26,773 nt of DNA from an uncultured Bacteroides sp. (GTDB taxonomy: Bacteria > Bacteroidota > Bacteroidia > Bacteroidales > Bacteroidaceae). This document shows, piece after piece, positions 1 to 8,563 of the stretch. Location of the stretch: contig USPQ01000031.1 in assembly GCA_900556625.1 (NCBI GenBank), forward strand, positions 1-26,773, in the 5' to 3' direction. The position numbers were made by a program, and so were the translations under genes. How positions within the stretch are numbered: the first letter of the stretch is position 1; each line of letters begins with the position of its first letter. The notes beneath the pieces are model-generated. The model did not search any database, was not told where the DNA came from, and worked only from the letters and a program-made list of their open reading frames with translations.

Positions 1-53
1 TGATTTGTTGTCAGACAACTAAAAGACCAGACTTCCCTGAAAATTACAATATT

Positions 54-123
54 CTGCAAGATATCTCTGAAATGCTCACATAAATCCTCTAGTTTATAAG
101 AAAATATCAGAGACATCTTGCAG
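54..123 (-). terminator. Long stem-loop downstream of the DUF5722 operon
   Basis: A 17-base arm CTGCAAGATATCTCTGA (54-70) is repeated in inverted orientation at 107-123 with one difference (position 63 against 114), around a 36-base loop. In RNA read leftwards from the preceding lipoprotein gene the odd pair becomes G-U, so the stem is fully paired; in rightward RNA it would be an A-C mismatch. This favours an RNA hairpin in the leftward transcript. It begins about 70 bases after the stop codon. There is no clear U-tract after the stem, so it may be a 3'-end stability or processing element rather than a classical intrinsic terminator. The rest of 1-192 holds nothing else I recognise. Confidence 0.5.
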
Positions 124-192
124 TAAAAAGGAAAGTATCAACTACTCATATCATACTATTTTGATAAGATATCATTCGGAGCGACACTGGTA

Positions 193-2385
193 TTATGGAA
201 TATCCTGAATCAGACCTTCCCAACTTTTAATACCAATCCGTTCCAGATATTGTTCAAAGTAATCATCTTCTTCATCAGTACCCGCTTTCTGATAGGTAGT
301 CCATACAGGTTTAGCTTCTCCCTTATATTCTTCATCGCTGTATTTACGTAATCCCAAAGGAACACCATCGCCTAAATGATCAAACCAGCTATGCCATTGG
401 ATTCCATTAATACCGTCCAAAGCATTAATTTTCTTCCATCCATAAGCAAATCCGGCTGCTTGATCCTGCAAATCTTTATCTTCATAGCTCGGAGAGCATG
501 TTCCTGCTTCAGAAAGCCATACAGAACGCCTGATATTTCCCTTATACTGGTTCTGCGAAATACCAACCCATTTATCCAGTACTTCAAGATTCTTCAGTGT
601 CACATATTCCGTATCCATAGAGAAAGTCGCCTGAGCGTCATCCCAGGTACAAGGATTTCCCAGCTGTGCCGGATAACTGTGGCATGCCAACGACCAGAAG
701 AAATCACCTTCAGCCTTACTAAACAGATTCATCAGATCAAGCATATCCCTCACTTTATACCAGCCACCGCCGGCGGCAATATTCCACCCATGCGAGAAAG
801 AAATGAACACTTCTGAATGCTGGTCATACTGATGTACAATATTATAACACATACGCATTGAACGAAGATAAGTATCCATAAATGTGGCAATCGGCTTATC
901 TCCCATATTTGTCCAATGAATTCCTCCATCTACCTCATTATGGATAATCCAATGTGCTATACGCATATCGGGATCACTATATCTTTGCGCTAAAAAGTCA
1001 AGTGCAGCAGCATAACATTGAGTAGACTCTACCGTAGTCATATTGGGCATTGTATAAGGAGCCACCCCGTTATAATCCGGATGCTTCAGGAGTTCGCCTG
1101 CATCTCCGGAAGGAGCAATCAACAAAATGCCGGCTACAGAAATTCCACGTTGACTGGTCTGTTGCAATACTACATCAAATGAGCTTATCAGATATTGTTC
1201 GTTAAAATAATATGTTTTTCCTCCATATGTATACAGTATGTCACCCGGCTGCTCAGAAAGATGCATAAAATTACTAATAGGAATATTGATAGTAGCACTG
1301 CTGATTCCCAACTCATCCAAATCATGTGTCAATAATCCATGATTAATAAGTCCGCCCAATCCTTTCTTCGATTTCAGAGGAACCGCTTCGACACTTTGTT
1401 TTGCATGAATTGCATCTACATTAGCATAACGGGCATGAGAAACAAGCTCATCCACATCCGCTCCTTCTTTAAACACGGCCCATTTGGACAATAGACGATC
1501 ATATTTAAAATCTCCCACAGTAACATAGCGATCTAACTGTATGGAGAAAGAGTTTTCTGATAAAGGAATTTTAAACTCTATCTTCTCCGTTTTAAACATG
1601 TCCACAAAAGGAGGTATTTCGCCCAAGAAGAAAGTACCTTCGCCCGTATAATCTCCCTGGATAGTTACCGATGTTTCTCCAACCGTAACATCTGTGATAT
1701 GGCAGGCATATTCTTTACTCAGATAATCTTTAATCCCTTGTTCATACTTCTCTTTATTCAAGGCTTCATTCTTTTCTTCCTCTTCTTCCTTTTTCTCTTC
1801 GTCGTTCATAACACGCAGGCGAATGTTACGCATCTGTATGGTATTATTAGGATCAGTTCCAAAGTCCATACGCAAGTTATCTCCTTTTTTGCCCCAATTA
1901 AAATTCTTTCGATATTCTTTCAGACGAACACTAAAAGAAACCCATTCTTCAGAAGCCGGCACCTGCCCCGCACTCATACTATGCGCCGGATCAATTCCTG
2001 TTTTTACATCCATAAAGAAAAGTTCGAGATTACTCATCCCCAACGTTGTCTGATATTCAAATTCAAGTACATTACATTCCTCAGGCACATCTTCCGCAAA
2101 TACTCCGGTTGTCGCCCATGGATCACCATCAGTTGTTTCTATAGTACAAGTACTATCCTCATGTAAAGTCAAATTAACCCCCGACTTATACTTTCCATTC
2201 AATAACATATAAACAGGTGGAGTAACAGTCTCCTCAGGAGGAGTAACGGGAGGCTCTACATTTTCTAGAAAATCGTCCTGACAGGAAATTAAATTCACAA
2301 TCAAAAATAGTACTCCCAACAATCCCACGCATCGCCCTACAAAGCGACCTAGTTTTCTCGTGCAAAAAACTCTCAGCTTTCTCAT
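193..2385 (-). CDS. DUF5722-type lipoprotein, putative TIM-barrel glycosidase
   Basis: A 730-residue lipoprotein: a hydrophobic signal (about residues 18-34) ends in the lipobox LISC with Cys35. The following QDD resembles the acidic surface-export signal of Bacteroides lipoproteins. A Pro-rich linker leads to a probable beta-sandwich domain (about 60-193) that looks carbohydrate-binding, then an acidic low-complexity linker (195-210). The large C-terminal domain (about 215-730) matches what I recall of DUF5722. It holds HNEVD (Glu484) and WLSEAG (Glu626), spaced and placed like the acid/base and nucleophile of clan GH-A glycosidases; this catalytic reading is inference. It is the second gene of a leftward pair, 28 bases after a paralogue that lacks the sandwich domain. 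No SusC/SusD genes are beside it, so it is not an ordinary utilisation locus. The substrate is unknown. Confidence 0.72.
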   Translation of the reverse strand: MRKLRVFCTRKLGRFVGRCVGLLGVLFLIVNLISCQDDFLENVEPPVTPPEETVTPPVYMLLNGKYKSGVNLTLHEDSTCTIETTDGDPWATTGVFAEDVPEECNVLEFEYQTTLGMSNLELFFMDVKTGIDPAHSMSAGQVPASEEWVSFSVRLKEYRKNFNWGKKGDNLRMDFGTDPNNTIQMRNIRLRVMNDEEKKEEEEEKNEALNKEKYEQGIKDYLSKEYACHITDVTVGETSVTIQGDYTGEGTFFLGEIPPFVDMFKTEKIEFKIPLSENSFSIQLDRYVTVGDFKYDRLLSKWAVFKEGADVDELVSHARYANVDAIHAKQSVEAVPLKSKKGLGGLINHGLLTHDLDELGISSATINIPISNFMHLSEQPGDILYTYGGKTYYFNEQYLISSFDVVLQQTSQRGISVAGILLIAPSGDAGELLKHPDYNGVAPYTMPNMTTVESTQCYAAALDFLAQRYSDPDMRIAHWIIHNEVDGGIHWTNMGDKPIATFMDTYLRSMRMCYNIVHQYDQHSEVFISFSHGWNIAAGGGWYKVRDMLDLMNLFSKAEGDFFWSLACHSYPAQLGNPCTWDDAQATFSMDTEYVTLKNLEVLDKWVGISQNQYKGNIRRSVWLSEAGTCSPSYEDKDLQDQAAGFAYGWKKINALDGINGIQWHSWFDHLGDGVPLGLRKYSDEEYKGEAKPVWTTYQKAGTDEEDDYFEQYLERIGIKSWEGLIQDIP

Positions 2386-2413
2386 AATTTCAGTTTTAGT
2401 TAATTATAAACAA

Positions 2414-4141
2414 TCAGAAATTTTCAATAATATTCCAATCAGAAATTCCAATTATAGGTAAAAATTGCTCAAAAAATTCATCTTCTTCGTGTGTGTTTGC
2501 TTTTTGGTAGACATACCATGCAGGTTTAGGTTCTCCATTATAAGATTCATCCAAATATTTACGTAACCCCAAACAAGCACCATCACCCGGATGATCAAAC
2601 CAATTATGCCATTGCCAAGCATCAATGCCTTCTAAAGCATTAACCTTTTTCCAAGCATAAGCAACCCCTGCCGCCTGCTTTTGAAGTTCCTCATCCGAAT
2701 ATCCCCGCGAATTCACCCCTGCTTCCGAAAGCCATACAGAACGTTTAATAATCCCTTTATATTTATTTTCTTTATCCAAAGCCCACTTATTCAGAACTTC
2801 AAGATTCTTAAAAGTAACAAATTGAGTATTCATAGAACAAGTAGCATTCGGATCATTCCAAGTACAAGGATTAGTCAAATCCTGTGCATAACTATGATAA
2901 GCCAGCCCCCACTGAAAATCCCCCTCCACTTTGCTATAAACGTTTAACAAATCAATCATTTCCTTACAGGTATACCATGTAGGGTTGGATTTTTCTGTCC
3001 ATGAATGAGAAAAAGAAGCAAACACCTCTGCATTCTCATCATATTGTCGTACAATGTTATAACACATTCTCATAGACTTCACATAGGTATCAGTAAACAC
3101 TGTTATTGGCTTTATTCCCATGTTAGTCCAATCCCTAGCTCCATCAACTTCATTATGCATAATCCAATGGCTAATTCTTCCATAGCGATTATCAGTAGTA
3201 CAATACCTTTTCGCCAAAAAGTCAAGTGCCGCAGCATAACAATTAAGTCCCTCTAAGGTTGTCATATTAGGCATAGTATACACCCCACCATCATTATCTG
3301 GATGCTGCAATATTTCTCCCAGTTGTGAATCAATACACCTAGATGCTGGCTCTAATAGTATAATTGCTGCAACAGACATATTTCGCTCTTTCGTTGCTGC
3401 CAAAAGAGTCCTATCAATCGAATTCTCAAGATAACCCAAATCCATGTAATAGCTTTTCCCCCCATATACATATTCAACATCACCAGTTCTTGGAGTAAGA
3501 TGCATAAAATGAGTTATACAAACATTGATAGTAGCGCTACTGATATTTAATGATGCAAAGTCAGATATATATTGATTAGGAATAATGCCGCCCATTCCCT
3601 TCTTAGACACAATCTTAATAGGAGCCAAATGTTGAGTAGCGAAAATCTCATCTACATAGCGAGCATGCGAAACTAGCAAATTTTGGCCTGCTTCTTCTTT
3701 AAAAATAGCCCACTTTGATAAAAGCCTGTCATATAAAAAGCCTTCCCTCTCAACAAACCGTTCAAGTTCTATTTGAAATAATGAATTTACAAGTTTTACT
3801 TTATAAGGACTATTCTTCAACTCCGCTACATCCATACTAGGGGTAATCTCACCTAGAAAAAAATTGCCTTCGCCCGTATATTCACCTGTCACCCTAACAG
3901 AAGATTCTGTTATAGACACAGAATGAATATGGCAAGTATAATCATTATATAAATAAAAGTTTAATTTTTCTTCATGTCGAACATCTTCCTCGCTAAAAAA
4001 AGGAGGTTCCGTTTCCATTCTATTATCACTTTCATTACAAGAAACTATAACTAAAAGATAACATATAAAAGAAAAAGCAAAAATCACTTGCTGCACAAAA
4101 TTACAGTTCTTTGAATAAAACTGTCTCTTTAGATTTTTCAT
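2414..4141 (-). CDS. DUF5722-type lipoprotein, shorter paralogue
   Basis: A 575-residue paralogue of the next gene. I place the start at 4141, 72 bases inside the longest open frame, because translation from there gives a compact signal peptide (basic MKNLKRQF, hydrophobic segment) ending in the lipobox IVSC with Cys35, and a TATTTTTG promoter core lies 36 bases upstream. The mature protein enters the shared region almost directly and lacks the beta-sandwich domain of its neighbour. The putative catalytic motifs are kept: HNEVD (Glu331) and WLSEAG (Glu473). The residues after Cys35, NESD, are a weaker surface-export signal than in the paralogue. Base composition is clearly lower in GC than in the partner gene. 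It is probably a surface or periplasmic glycoside-acting enzyme; the substrate is unknown. Confidence 0.7.
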   Translation of the reverse strand: MKNLKRQFYSKNCNFVQQVIFAFSFICYLLVIVSCNESDNRMETEPPFFSEEDVRHEEKLNFYLYNDYTCHIHSVSITESSVRVTGEYTGEGNFFLGEITPSMDVAELKNSPYKVKLVNSLFQIELERFVEREGFLYDRLLSKWAIFKEEAGQNLLVSHARYVDEIFATQHLAPIKIVSKKGMGGIIPNQYISDFASLNISSATINVCITHFMHLTPRTGDVEYVYGGKSYYMDLGYLENSIDRTLLAATKERNMSVAAIILLEPASRCIDSQLGEILQHPDNDGGVYTMPNMTTLEGLNCYAAALDFLAKRYCTTDNRYGRISHWIMHNEVDGARDWTNMGIKPITVFTDTYVKSMRMCYNIVRQYDENAEVFASFSHSWTEKSNPTWYTCKEMIDLLNVYSKVEGDFQWGLAYHSYAQDLTNPCTWNDPNATCSMNTQFVTFKNLEVLNKWALDKENKYKGIIKRSVWLSEAGVNSRGYSDEELQKQAAGVAYAWKKVNALEGIDAWQWHNWFDHPGDGACLGLRKYLDESYNGEPKPAWYVYQKANTHEEDEFFEQFLPIIGISDWNIIENF

Positions 4142-4177
4142 ATATAAAAATTCTATATAGTTTAGGTTTAGGATGCA

Positions 4178-4185
4178 CAAAAATA
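4178..4185 (-). promoter_or_regulatory. Bacteroidetes -7 box for the DUF5722 pair
   Basis: Read leftwards, the bases are TATTTTTG, an exact match to the TAnnTTTG core, 36 bases before the chosen ATG at 4141. No good TTTG element lies at the usual 19-21 base distance; the nearest TTG is about 25 bases away, so this is a partial match. The rest of 4142-4333 is AT-rich with nothing else recognised. Confidence 0.42.
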
Positions 4186-4333
4186 GAATAATTATAGCAT
4201 CATCTATAAACAATTGCTTTTTTTTAACAATAAAACTTTTATAATGCTACAAGAATTTAGGATATCTCCAATATATTTTCAAATCTTTTTCTTTAATAAA
4301 ACATTACAACCCGTCTAGCACAACCTCATTAAA

Positions 4334-5236
4334 CTATATAAAAACCGGATTCTGGAGTAACATTTTCCAATATTGCTGTGTTTCATCATTATACAATACT
4401 ACATACTTATCAGGGTTGTCTGCCAACAAAGCTCCAAATTTCCCCAAAGTTCCTTTCGTCGTTATTTGATGTTTACAATGAGCTAACAGATATAAATCCA
4501 TATAACCTTTATCAGAGCCATTTATATCAACCACTTCTGCACAATCTTTCACAGAAAGCCTTGGCAACAAGTCCATTTTAACCCATTCTGGCTCATCTGA
4601 AAAAAAATAAAAATAAGGTCTATACAATTTCTTTTTAAAGAAAGCCGTAGCATTTATAAAATAATCAAATGAAGCTGGTGCTCCATAAGAAGATACTTCT
4701 TCCTTTAAATCTCCTCTTCTGACATGAACTCCAACAGAATCTACACACTTATCTATTTCTAAACATTTTATCTGATTAACTTTATCGAGAACACCATCAA
4801 CCATTCTATATAAAGATTGAAAAGTTTCAAGCCACTGCTTTGATGGGAAATGATAATATCCTCCTAAATATATAGGTGGAACCAAACTAAGAAATGACAT
4901 ATCATTAGTACGAATATCACCATCATTGCCCCCATAAAAGTATTCTCTTCTATATACATCCACTTCCAGTTTTGACGCTTCTTCAAACTCCAAATACGGG
5001 AAAGCCTTCAAAATATCAAAGTTTCTAACAAATTCATTGTTTATATCTAATCCCCATTCCTTATAAAATGTCAAATCATAACACACTGAAAAACCTCTTT
5101 TACGATATAAATTTCCCAATAAATATTGATGCATCTGCGAACAAATACCACCGTCCATCAATACAACAATTTTAGTTCGTAACAGTCCTCTATTCAGCAA
5201 ATATTTATAGATATTTCTCTTCAAATCACCCAACAT
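4334..5236 (-). CDS. Alpha-1,2-fucosyltransferase family protein (GT11)
   Basis: A 300-residue cytoplasmic or membrane-peripheral glycosyltransferase. It carries the N-terminal GT11 motif in the form GGICSQMHQYLLG (29-41) and the hallmark HVRRGDL (171-177), the part of the family that binds GDP-fucose, followed by FFSDEPEWVK (211-220). The usual third motif (NSTFSWW) is present only in degenerate form, TTKGTLGKFGA (259-269). Length fits the family. It should transfer L-fucose, or a related GDP-sugar, to a growing glycan. No GDP-fucose synthesis genes are in the window, so the donor must come from elsewhere, for example an Fkp-type salvage enzyme. It is a single gene diverging from a GT2 gene across a 98-base gap with back-to-back promoter cores. 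Confidence 0.8.
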   Translation of the reverse strand: MLGDLKRNIYKYLLNRGLLRTKIVVLMDGGICSQMHQYLLGNLYRKRGFSVCYDLTFYKEWGLDINNEFVRNFDILKAFPYLEFEEASKLEVDVYRREYFYGGNDGDIRTNDMSFLSLVPPIYLGGYYHFPSKQWLETFQSLYRMVDGVLDKVNQIKCLEIDKCVDSVGVHVRRGDLKEEVSSYGAPASFDYFINATAFFKKKLYRPYFYFFSDEPEWVKMDLLPRLSVKDCAEVVDINGSDKGYMDLYLLAHCKHQITTKGTLGKFGALLADNPDKYVVLYNDETQQYWKMLLQNPVFI

Positions 5237-5271
5237 ATTTTAAAAGCATTAACTTTAATTCGTATTAATGA

Positions 5272-5289
5272 CAAATATATGTATATTTG
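5272..5289. promoter_or_regulatory. Back-to-back divergent -7 boxes
   Basis: CAAATATATGTATATTTG contains TATATTTG reading right (5282-5289) and TATATTTG reading left (5279-5272), both exact matches to TAnnTTTG, separated by only two bases. The left core is 35 bases from the ATG at 5236 and the right core 45 bases from the ATG at 5335. No clear -33 boxes at standard spacing. The two promoters must overlap physically, so polymerase may only use one at a time (inference). Confidence 0.6.
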
Positions 5290-5334
5290 CAGAATATACA
5301 GCCAACATAGCATATAATTTTATAAGATTAGAAC

Positions 5335-6204
5335 ATGATTGCTCCATTACTAAGCATAATTACCGTAAACTACAACAACAAAAGTGGACTTATCCGAACT
5401 TTAAATAGTATCAAAAATCAAGAAAGCGTTTTTTTTGAACATATCATCATTGATGCTAACTCCACAGATGGAAGTAAAGACGCAATCCTACTATATGAAA
5501 AAGAAATTACATTTCCACTTTATTGGGTATCAGAGCCTGATAATGGCATTTATGACGGAATGAACAAAGGTATAAAACAAGCGCATGGAGAGTATCTATT
5601 TTTTCTAAATTCTGGAGATACCTTAATAAGCAATACCATACTACAGGAAATAGCTTTAGATGGTAATAAATATATATATGGAAATATAAAATACATATTA
5701 TCAGAAAAAGACTACAGATATATTACCCCCTCTGAAACATTAGATATCGTTTACCTTCTTAAAACAGCATTACCACATCAAGCTTGTTTCATTCACCATT
5801 CCCTATTTCAGAAACAATTATATAACACTGAATACAAAATCATATCAGACTGGATACATACAATGGAAAGTATTATTTTTAACGATTGCAGCTATAAATA
5901 TATAGACATTGTAATAGCAGAAGTAGACGGGAATGGGATCAGTACCAATCAAGAAAAATTAATGGAAGAACGAATAAAATGGATCAAAAGCAAGTTTCCG
6001 AAAGCCATATTAGATGCATTATCTGAGCTATACGAGTATCGTATTTCCGAACTTGCTCCTTTCATACAGCCAATATCACAAACAAAAAAATTTAAGAAAA
6101 GGATTAGAAAATTAATATCATTTCTTTTAAAAATCAACAATATTATTTCTCACAAAAAAAGAATTGAACAGAAAAAAAATGAGATATGGACCCCCTTCAA
6201 TTAA
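5335..6204 (+). CDS. GT2 glycosyltransferase, WfgS/WcaE-like (copy 1)
   Basis: A 289-residue GT-A fold enzyme. The N-terminus has the nucleotide-binding pattern LSIITVNYNN (6-15) and IIIDANSTDGS (37-47). WVSEPDNGIYDGMNKGI (64-80) is typical of the WfgS/WcaE-like branch of GT2, and NSGD (92-95) occupies the place of the metal-binding DxD. It should add one sugar from a nucleotide-sugar donor to a lipid-linked or core glycan at the inner membrane. The C-terminus ends in a basic-hydrophobic tail (from about residue 251) shared with the other two copies at 8564 and 10536, a likely membrane-association segment. It is a single rightward gene between leftward neighbours, with its own TATATTTGCA promoter. 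Donor and acceptor cannot be assigned. Confidence 0.85.
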   Translation: MIAPLLSIITVNYNNKSGLIRTLNSIKNQESVFFEHIIIDANSTDGSKDAILLYEKEITFPLYWVSEPDNGIYDGMNKGIKQAHGEYLFFLNSGDTLISNTILQEIALDGNKYIYGNIKYILSEKDYRYITPSETLDIVYLLKTALPHQACFIHHSLFQKQLYNTEYKIISDWIHTMESIIFNDCSYKYIDIVIAEVDGNGISTNQEKLMEERIKWIKSKFPKAILDALSELYEYRISELAPFIQPISQTKKFKKRIRKLISFLLKINNIISHKKRIEQKKNEIWTPFN

Positions 6205-6311
6205 GCAGCTAATCTCCCTCCTTAAATCTAACCAATAAAAGCGTCAAATACACTAGCATTTACAAGTGCCACAATTCATAGTTCAAGCACCATAATAATA
6301 TTTTAGTACAC

Positions 6312-7295
6312 CTAAATTTTACCTTTTTGAATATAGTACTTCAACCTTAAGTTCCCCCACAACATGGAAAATCGGAAAGCAGAAACCACCCTCAATTCAC
6401 GCTTAGACATTGATTGCTTCAATTCAGGAAAGCATCTCAAATCCTGTATTATTCTATCCATGTCTTTTTTCAAATTACGTATCTTCCTCCAAACAATTTT
6501 TTGGAAAGTATTTCTAATATGAAAAAATGCCAAGTCTTTTTTCATAAAGTCTATCACTCCCTTTTGTGCAAGGTAAAGTTCCAACCAACTTCTATAAAAT
6601 TCAAAATTCGCAAATTTGCCTTCATCAAAATTGCAAGAATGAGAAAGTGAAAGATTCCGAATATTATAATCTAAAATAACATATTCTATAGAAACAACTT
6701 TCTTTGAACGTAAAAGCAACTGCACACTCCAAATCACATCCTCCCCAAAACATATATTTGGATATATCTCCATTGGGTCATTCAACAACAATTCACGTTT
6801 ATGAAATTTAGACCAAACACTCCAATAAGCCTTATTATTTAATATTTCTTTAAGGTAATCAATACCAGACATACTTGAGAAATTAAAAAACGACGATTTA
6901 TAAGAGGTACCATCTAAATAACAAAACTGGAAAGGGGCAACTACAATATCCGCATTGCTAGCTTCCGCTTTATCTAGCAAATATTCAATTGCTTTTTCAT
7001 GCAGACAATCATCACTATCCAAATATTGCACATATTTCCCCTTAGCTATTTTCAAACCTTTATTCCTAGCTAGGGCAGGTCCTCCATTTTTCTGTTCCAA
7101 CCCGATTATACGCTTATCCAATTTTACATATCGATCTATTATCAATGATGTATTATCTATGCTTCCATCATTTACAACAATAATCTCAATATTTGTATAG
7201 CTCTGACATATTACACTTTTAAGGCATTTTTCTAGAAAAATTTCCCCATTGTAAACAGGAACAATAACAGACACAAGTGGTAGTAATTTATCCAT
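6312..7295 (-). CDS. GT2 glycosyltransferase
   Basis: A 327-residue family 2 enzyme with a standard GT-A core: VSVIVPVYNGE (8-18), IIVVNDGSIDNT (38-49), GGPALARNKGL (71-81) and the DxD region YLDSDD (91-96). The C-terminal half is rich in aromatic and basic residues and ends KYYIQKGKI, without transmembrane segments. It should transfer a hexose or aminohexose during glycan assembly on the cytoplasmic face; the sugar is not predictable. It follows another GT2 gene on the same strand after 121 bases with no promoter core seen in between, so both are probably one transcript. It converges with copy 1 of the WfgS-like enzymes across 107 bases in which I see no convincing terminator. Confidence 0.85.
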   Translation of the reverse strand: MDKLLPLVSVIVPVYNGEIFLEKCLKSVICQSYTNIEIIVVNDGSIDNTSLIIDRYVKLDKRIIGLEQKNGGPALARNKGLKIAKGKYVQYLDSDDCLHEKAIEYLLDKAEASNADIVVAPFQFCYLDGTSYKSSFFNFSSMSGIDYLKEILNNKAYWSVWSKFHKRELLLNDPMEIYPNICFGEDVIWSVQLLLRSKKVVSIEYVILDYNIRNLSLSHSCNFDEGKFANFEFYRSWLELYLAQKGVIDFMKKDLAFFHIRNTFQKIVWRKIRNLKKDMDRIIQDLRCFPELKQSMSKRELRVVSAFRFSMLWGNLRLKYYIQKGKI

Positions 7296-7416
7296 ATTAC
7301 ATTTATATTATCAACATTTAGGACATACAATTCGTCAGTTTTCCTCCGACTACATCGTCCAACCTCAATTTACATATATCAATACCTACATACTAGACCC
7401 TGCCAGTTGTTTCTAA

Positions 7417-8379
7417 TCAGGAAAAATGTCGCCAATAATATATTGGCCAAAAATAGACAATTTTTCTTATTCGTTTGCGATAAAAAACTTCTAACTCTCG
7501 AGAAGGAAATTTTAATAATGTTTTAAATTTAGCTCTCATATGCTTTATTGGCTTCTGAAAACACCTCGGTTTCGTCAAAAGGACAAACTCCTCAAAAGTA
7601 AAAAAACATATACGAATAAGCCTATTCCTTACTTCCAATAATTCTTCTCCTTCAAACAATAAGTGCTTCTCTATAAACTCTATCCGAGAAAATTCAGCCA
7701 TAAAATAATGATATCTATTCAAAGGAGTAATTAAATGACAAAGACTACTACTGCGTTCAACATAATGATAAAACACCTTATCAACCCAAGCTACCTGCTT
7801 ACATTGCAATATCCACATATGCATCGCAATTCTATCTTCATAAATATTATTTTCTGGAAATTTATACTCTGAAAAGACTGTTCTTTTAAAAAGCTTTGTA
7901 CAAGACGAACAATTCAATTTATCCCACATCATATCTCTTAATACATCCAACGATGAGCGTATATATATCTGTCCAGAGTTTTTACCACATCCTTCAATTC
8001 GACCATCCAAATATTCAGTCTGAAAATTAGAATAGACAATATCAACATCATGACATTTTATCACATCAAATAACTCCTCATACATATTATAATCGATATA
8101 ATCATCACTATCAACAAAACCAACATAGGGAGCTGAAGCAATATCTAGTCCTGCATTACGAGCTATTGATGCATTGGCAACCGGAAGATGAAGTACTTTC
8201 ACACGAGAATCAAAAGACATATATTCATCACACAATGCGGCAGAGCCATCATTTGATTGATTTTCTACTAGAATTATTTCTATATCTTTCAAAGATTGAT
8301 TACGTATCGAATCAATACACCTAGGCAAATACTCAACTGTGTTATGGACAGGGACAATTACACTTACTAAACAATCCAT
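7417..8379 (-). CDS. GT2 glycosyltransferase
   Basis: A 320-residue family 2 enzyme. The core shows VSVIVPVHNT (5-14), IARNAGL (72-78) and VDSDDY (89-94) as the DxD region. The second binding motif reads VENQSNDGS (38-46) in place of the more common VNDGSxD, a small departure that may alter base or donor recognition. The C-terminal half is basic and ends in a cluster of aromatic residues, suggesting loose membrane contact. It is the first gene of a leftward pair with the GT2 at 6312-7295 and diverges from the WfgS-like copy 2. A TATATTTG core lies 29 bases upstream of the start. The sugar specificity is unknown. Confidence 0.84.
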   Translation of the reverse strand: MDCLVSVIVPVHNTVEYLPRCIDSIRNQSLKDIEIILVENQSNDGSAALCDEYMSFDSRVKVLHLPVANASIARNAGLDIASAPYVGFVDSDDYIDYNMYEELFDVIKCHDVDIVYSNFQTEYLDGRIEGCGKNSGQIYIRSSLDVLRDMMWDKLNCSSCTKLFKRTVFSEYKFPENNIYEDRIAMHMWILQCKQVAWVDKVFYHYVERSSSLCHLITPLNRYHYFMAEFSRIEFIEKHLLFEGEELLEVRNRLIRICFFTFEEFVLLTKPRCFQKPIKHMRAKFKTLLKFPSRELEVFYRKRIRKIVYFWPIYYWRHFS

Positions 8380-8408
8380 TCATTTATTATATAAATCGTT
8401 ATATTCAG

Positions 8409-8416
8409 CAAATATA
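8409..8416 (-). promoter_or_regulatory. -7 box for the leftward GT2 pair
   Basis: Read leftwards this is TATATTTG, an exact TAnnTTTG match, 29 bases before the ATG at 8379. A TTG lies 22 bases upstream of it (8441-8439 read leftwards), slightly beyond the usual 19-21 spacing. Confidence 0.5.
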
Positions 8417-8538
8417 CATAATTCCTCACTACCCCACACAACAAAAGTAACAAAAAGCCCTCTTTCCTATTAAAAATAGCTAAAGCACTTCCAACAATTT
8501 TATCATATAACAAACCTACAAATTCAATTCATTATTAT

Positions 8539-8546
8539 TATATTTG
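8539..8546 (+). promoter_or_regulatory. -7 box for WfgS-like copy 2 and downstream genes
   Basis: TATATTTG followed by CA, the same decamer as at 5282 and 11408. It ends 17 bases before the ATG at 8564 (23 before the alternative ATG at 8570), so the leader is very short. No standard -33 box was seen. The remainder of 8380-8563 is AT-rich and otherwise featureless. Confidence 0.5.
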
Positions 8547-8563
8547 CAAACACATTTAAATAA

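Noticed and set aside
54..123. Inverted repeat as an invertible-promoter site for phase variation
   Set aside because: The spacer is only 36 bases with no promoter core inside, and no recombinase gene is nearby. The strand-specific G-U pairing favours an RNA hairpin.
1699..2166. Rightward open frame opposite the longer DUF5722 gene
   Set aside because: It lies wholly within a well-supported gene, arises from the Glu/Lys-rich antisense composition and has no recognisable domain.
4142..4213. Longer N-terminus of the shorter DUF5722 protein
   Set aside because: The 24 extra residues would place a hydrophobic segment before the signal peptide, and the -7 promoter core lies inside that stretch.
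6205..6311. Bidirectional terminator between convergent glycosyltransferase genes
   Set aside because: Only a 4-base GTGC/GCAC pairing with a long loop was found; it is too weak to call.
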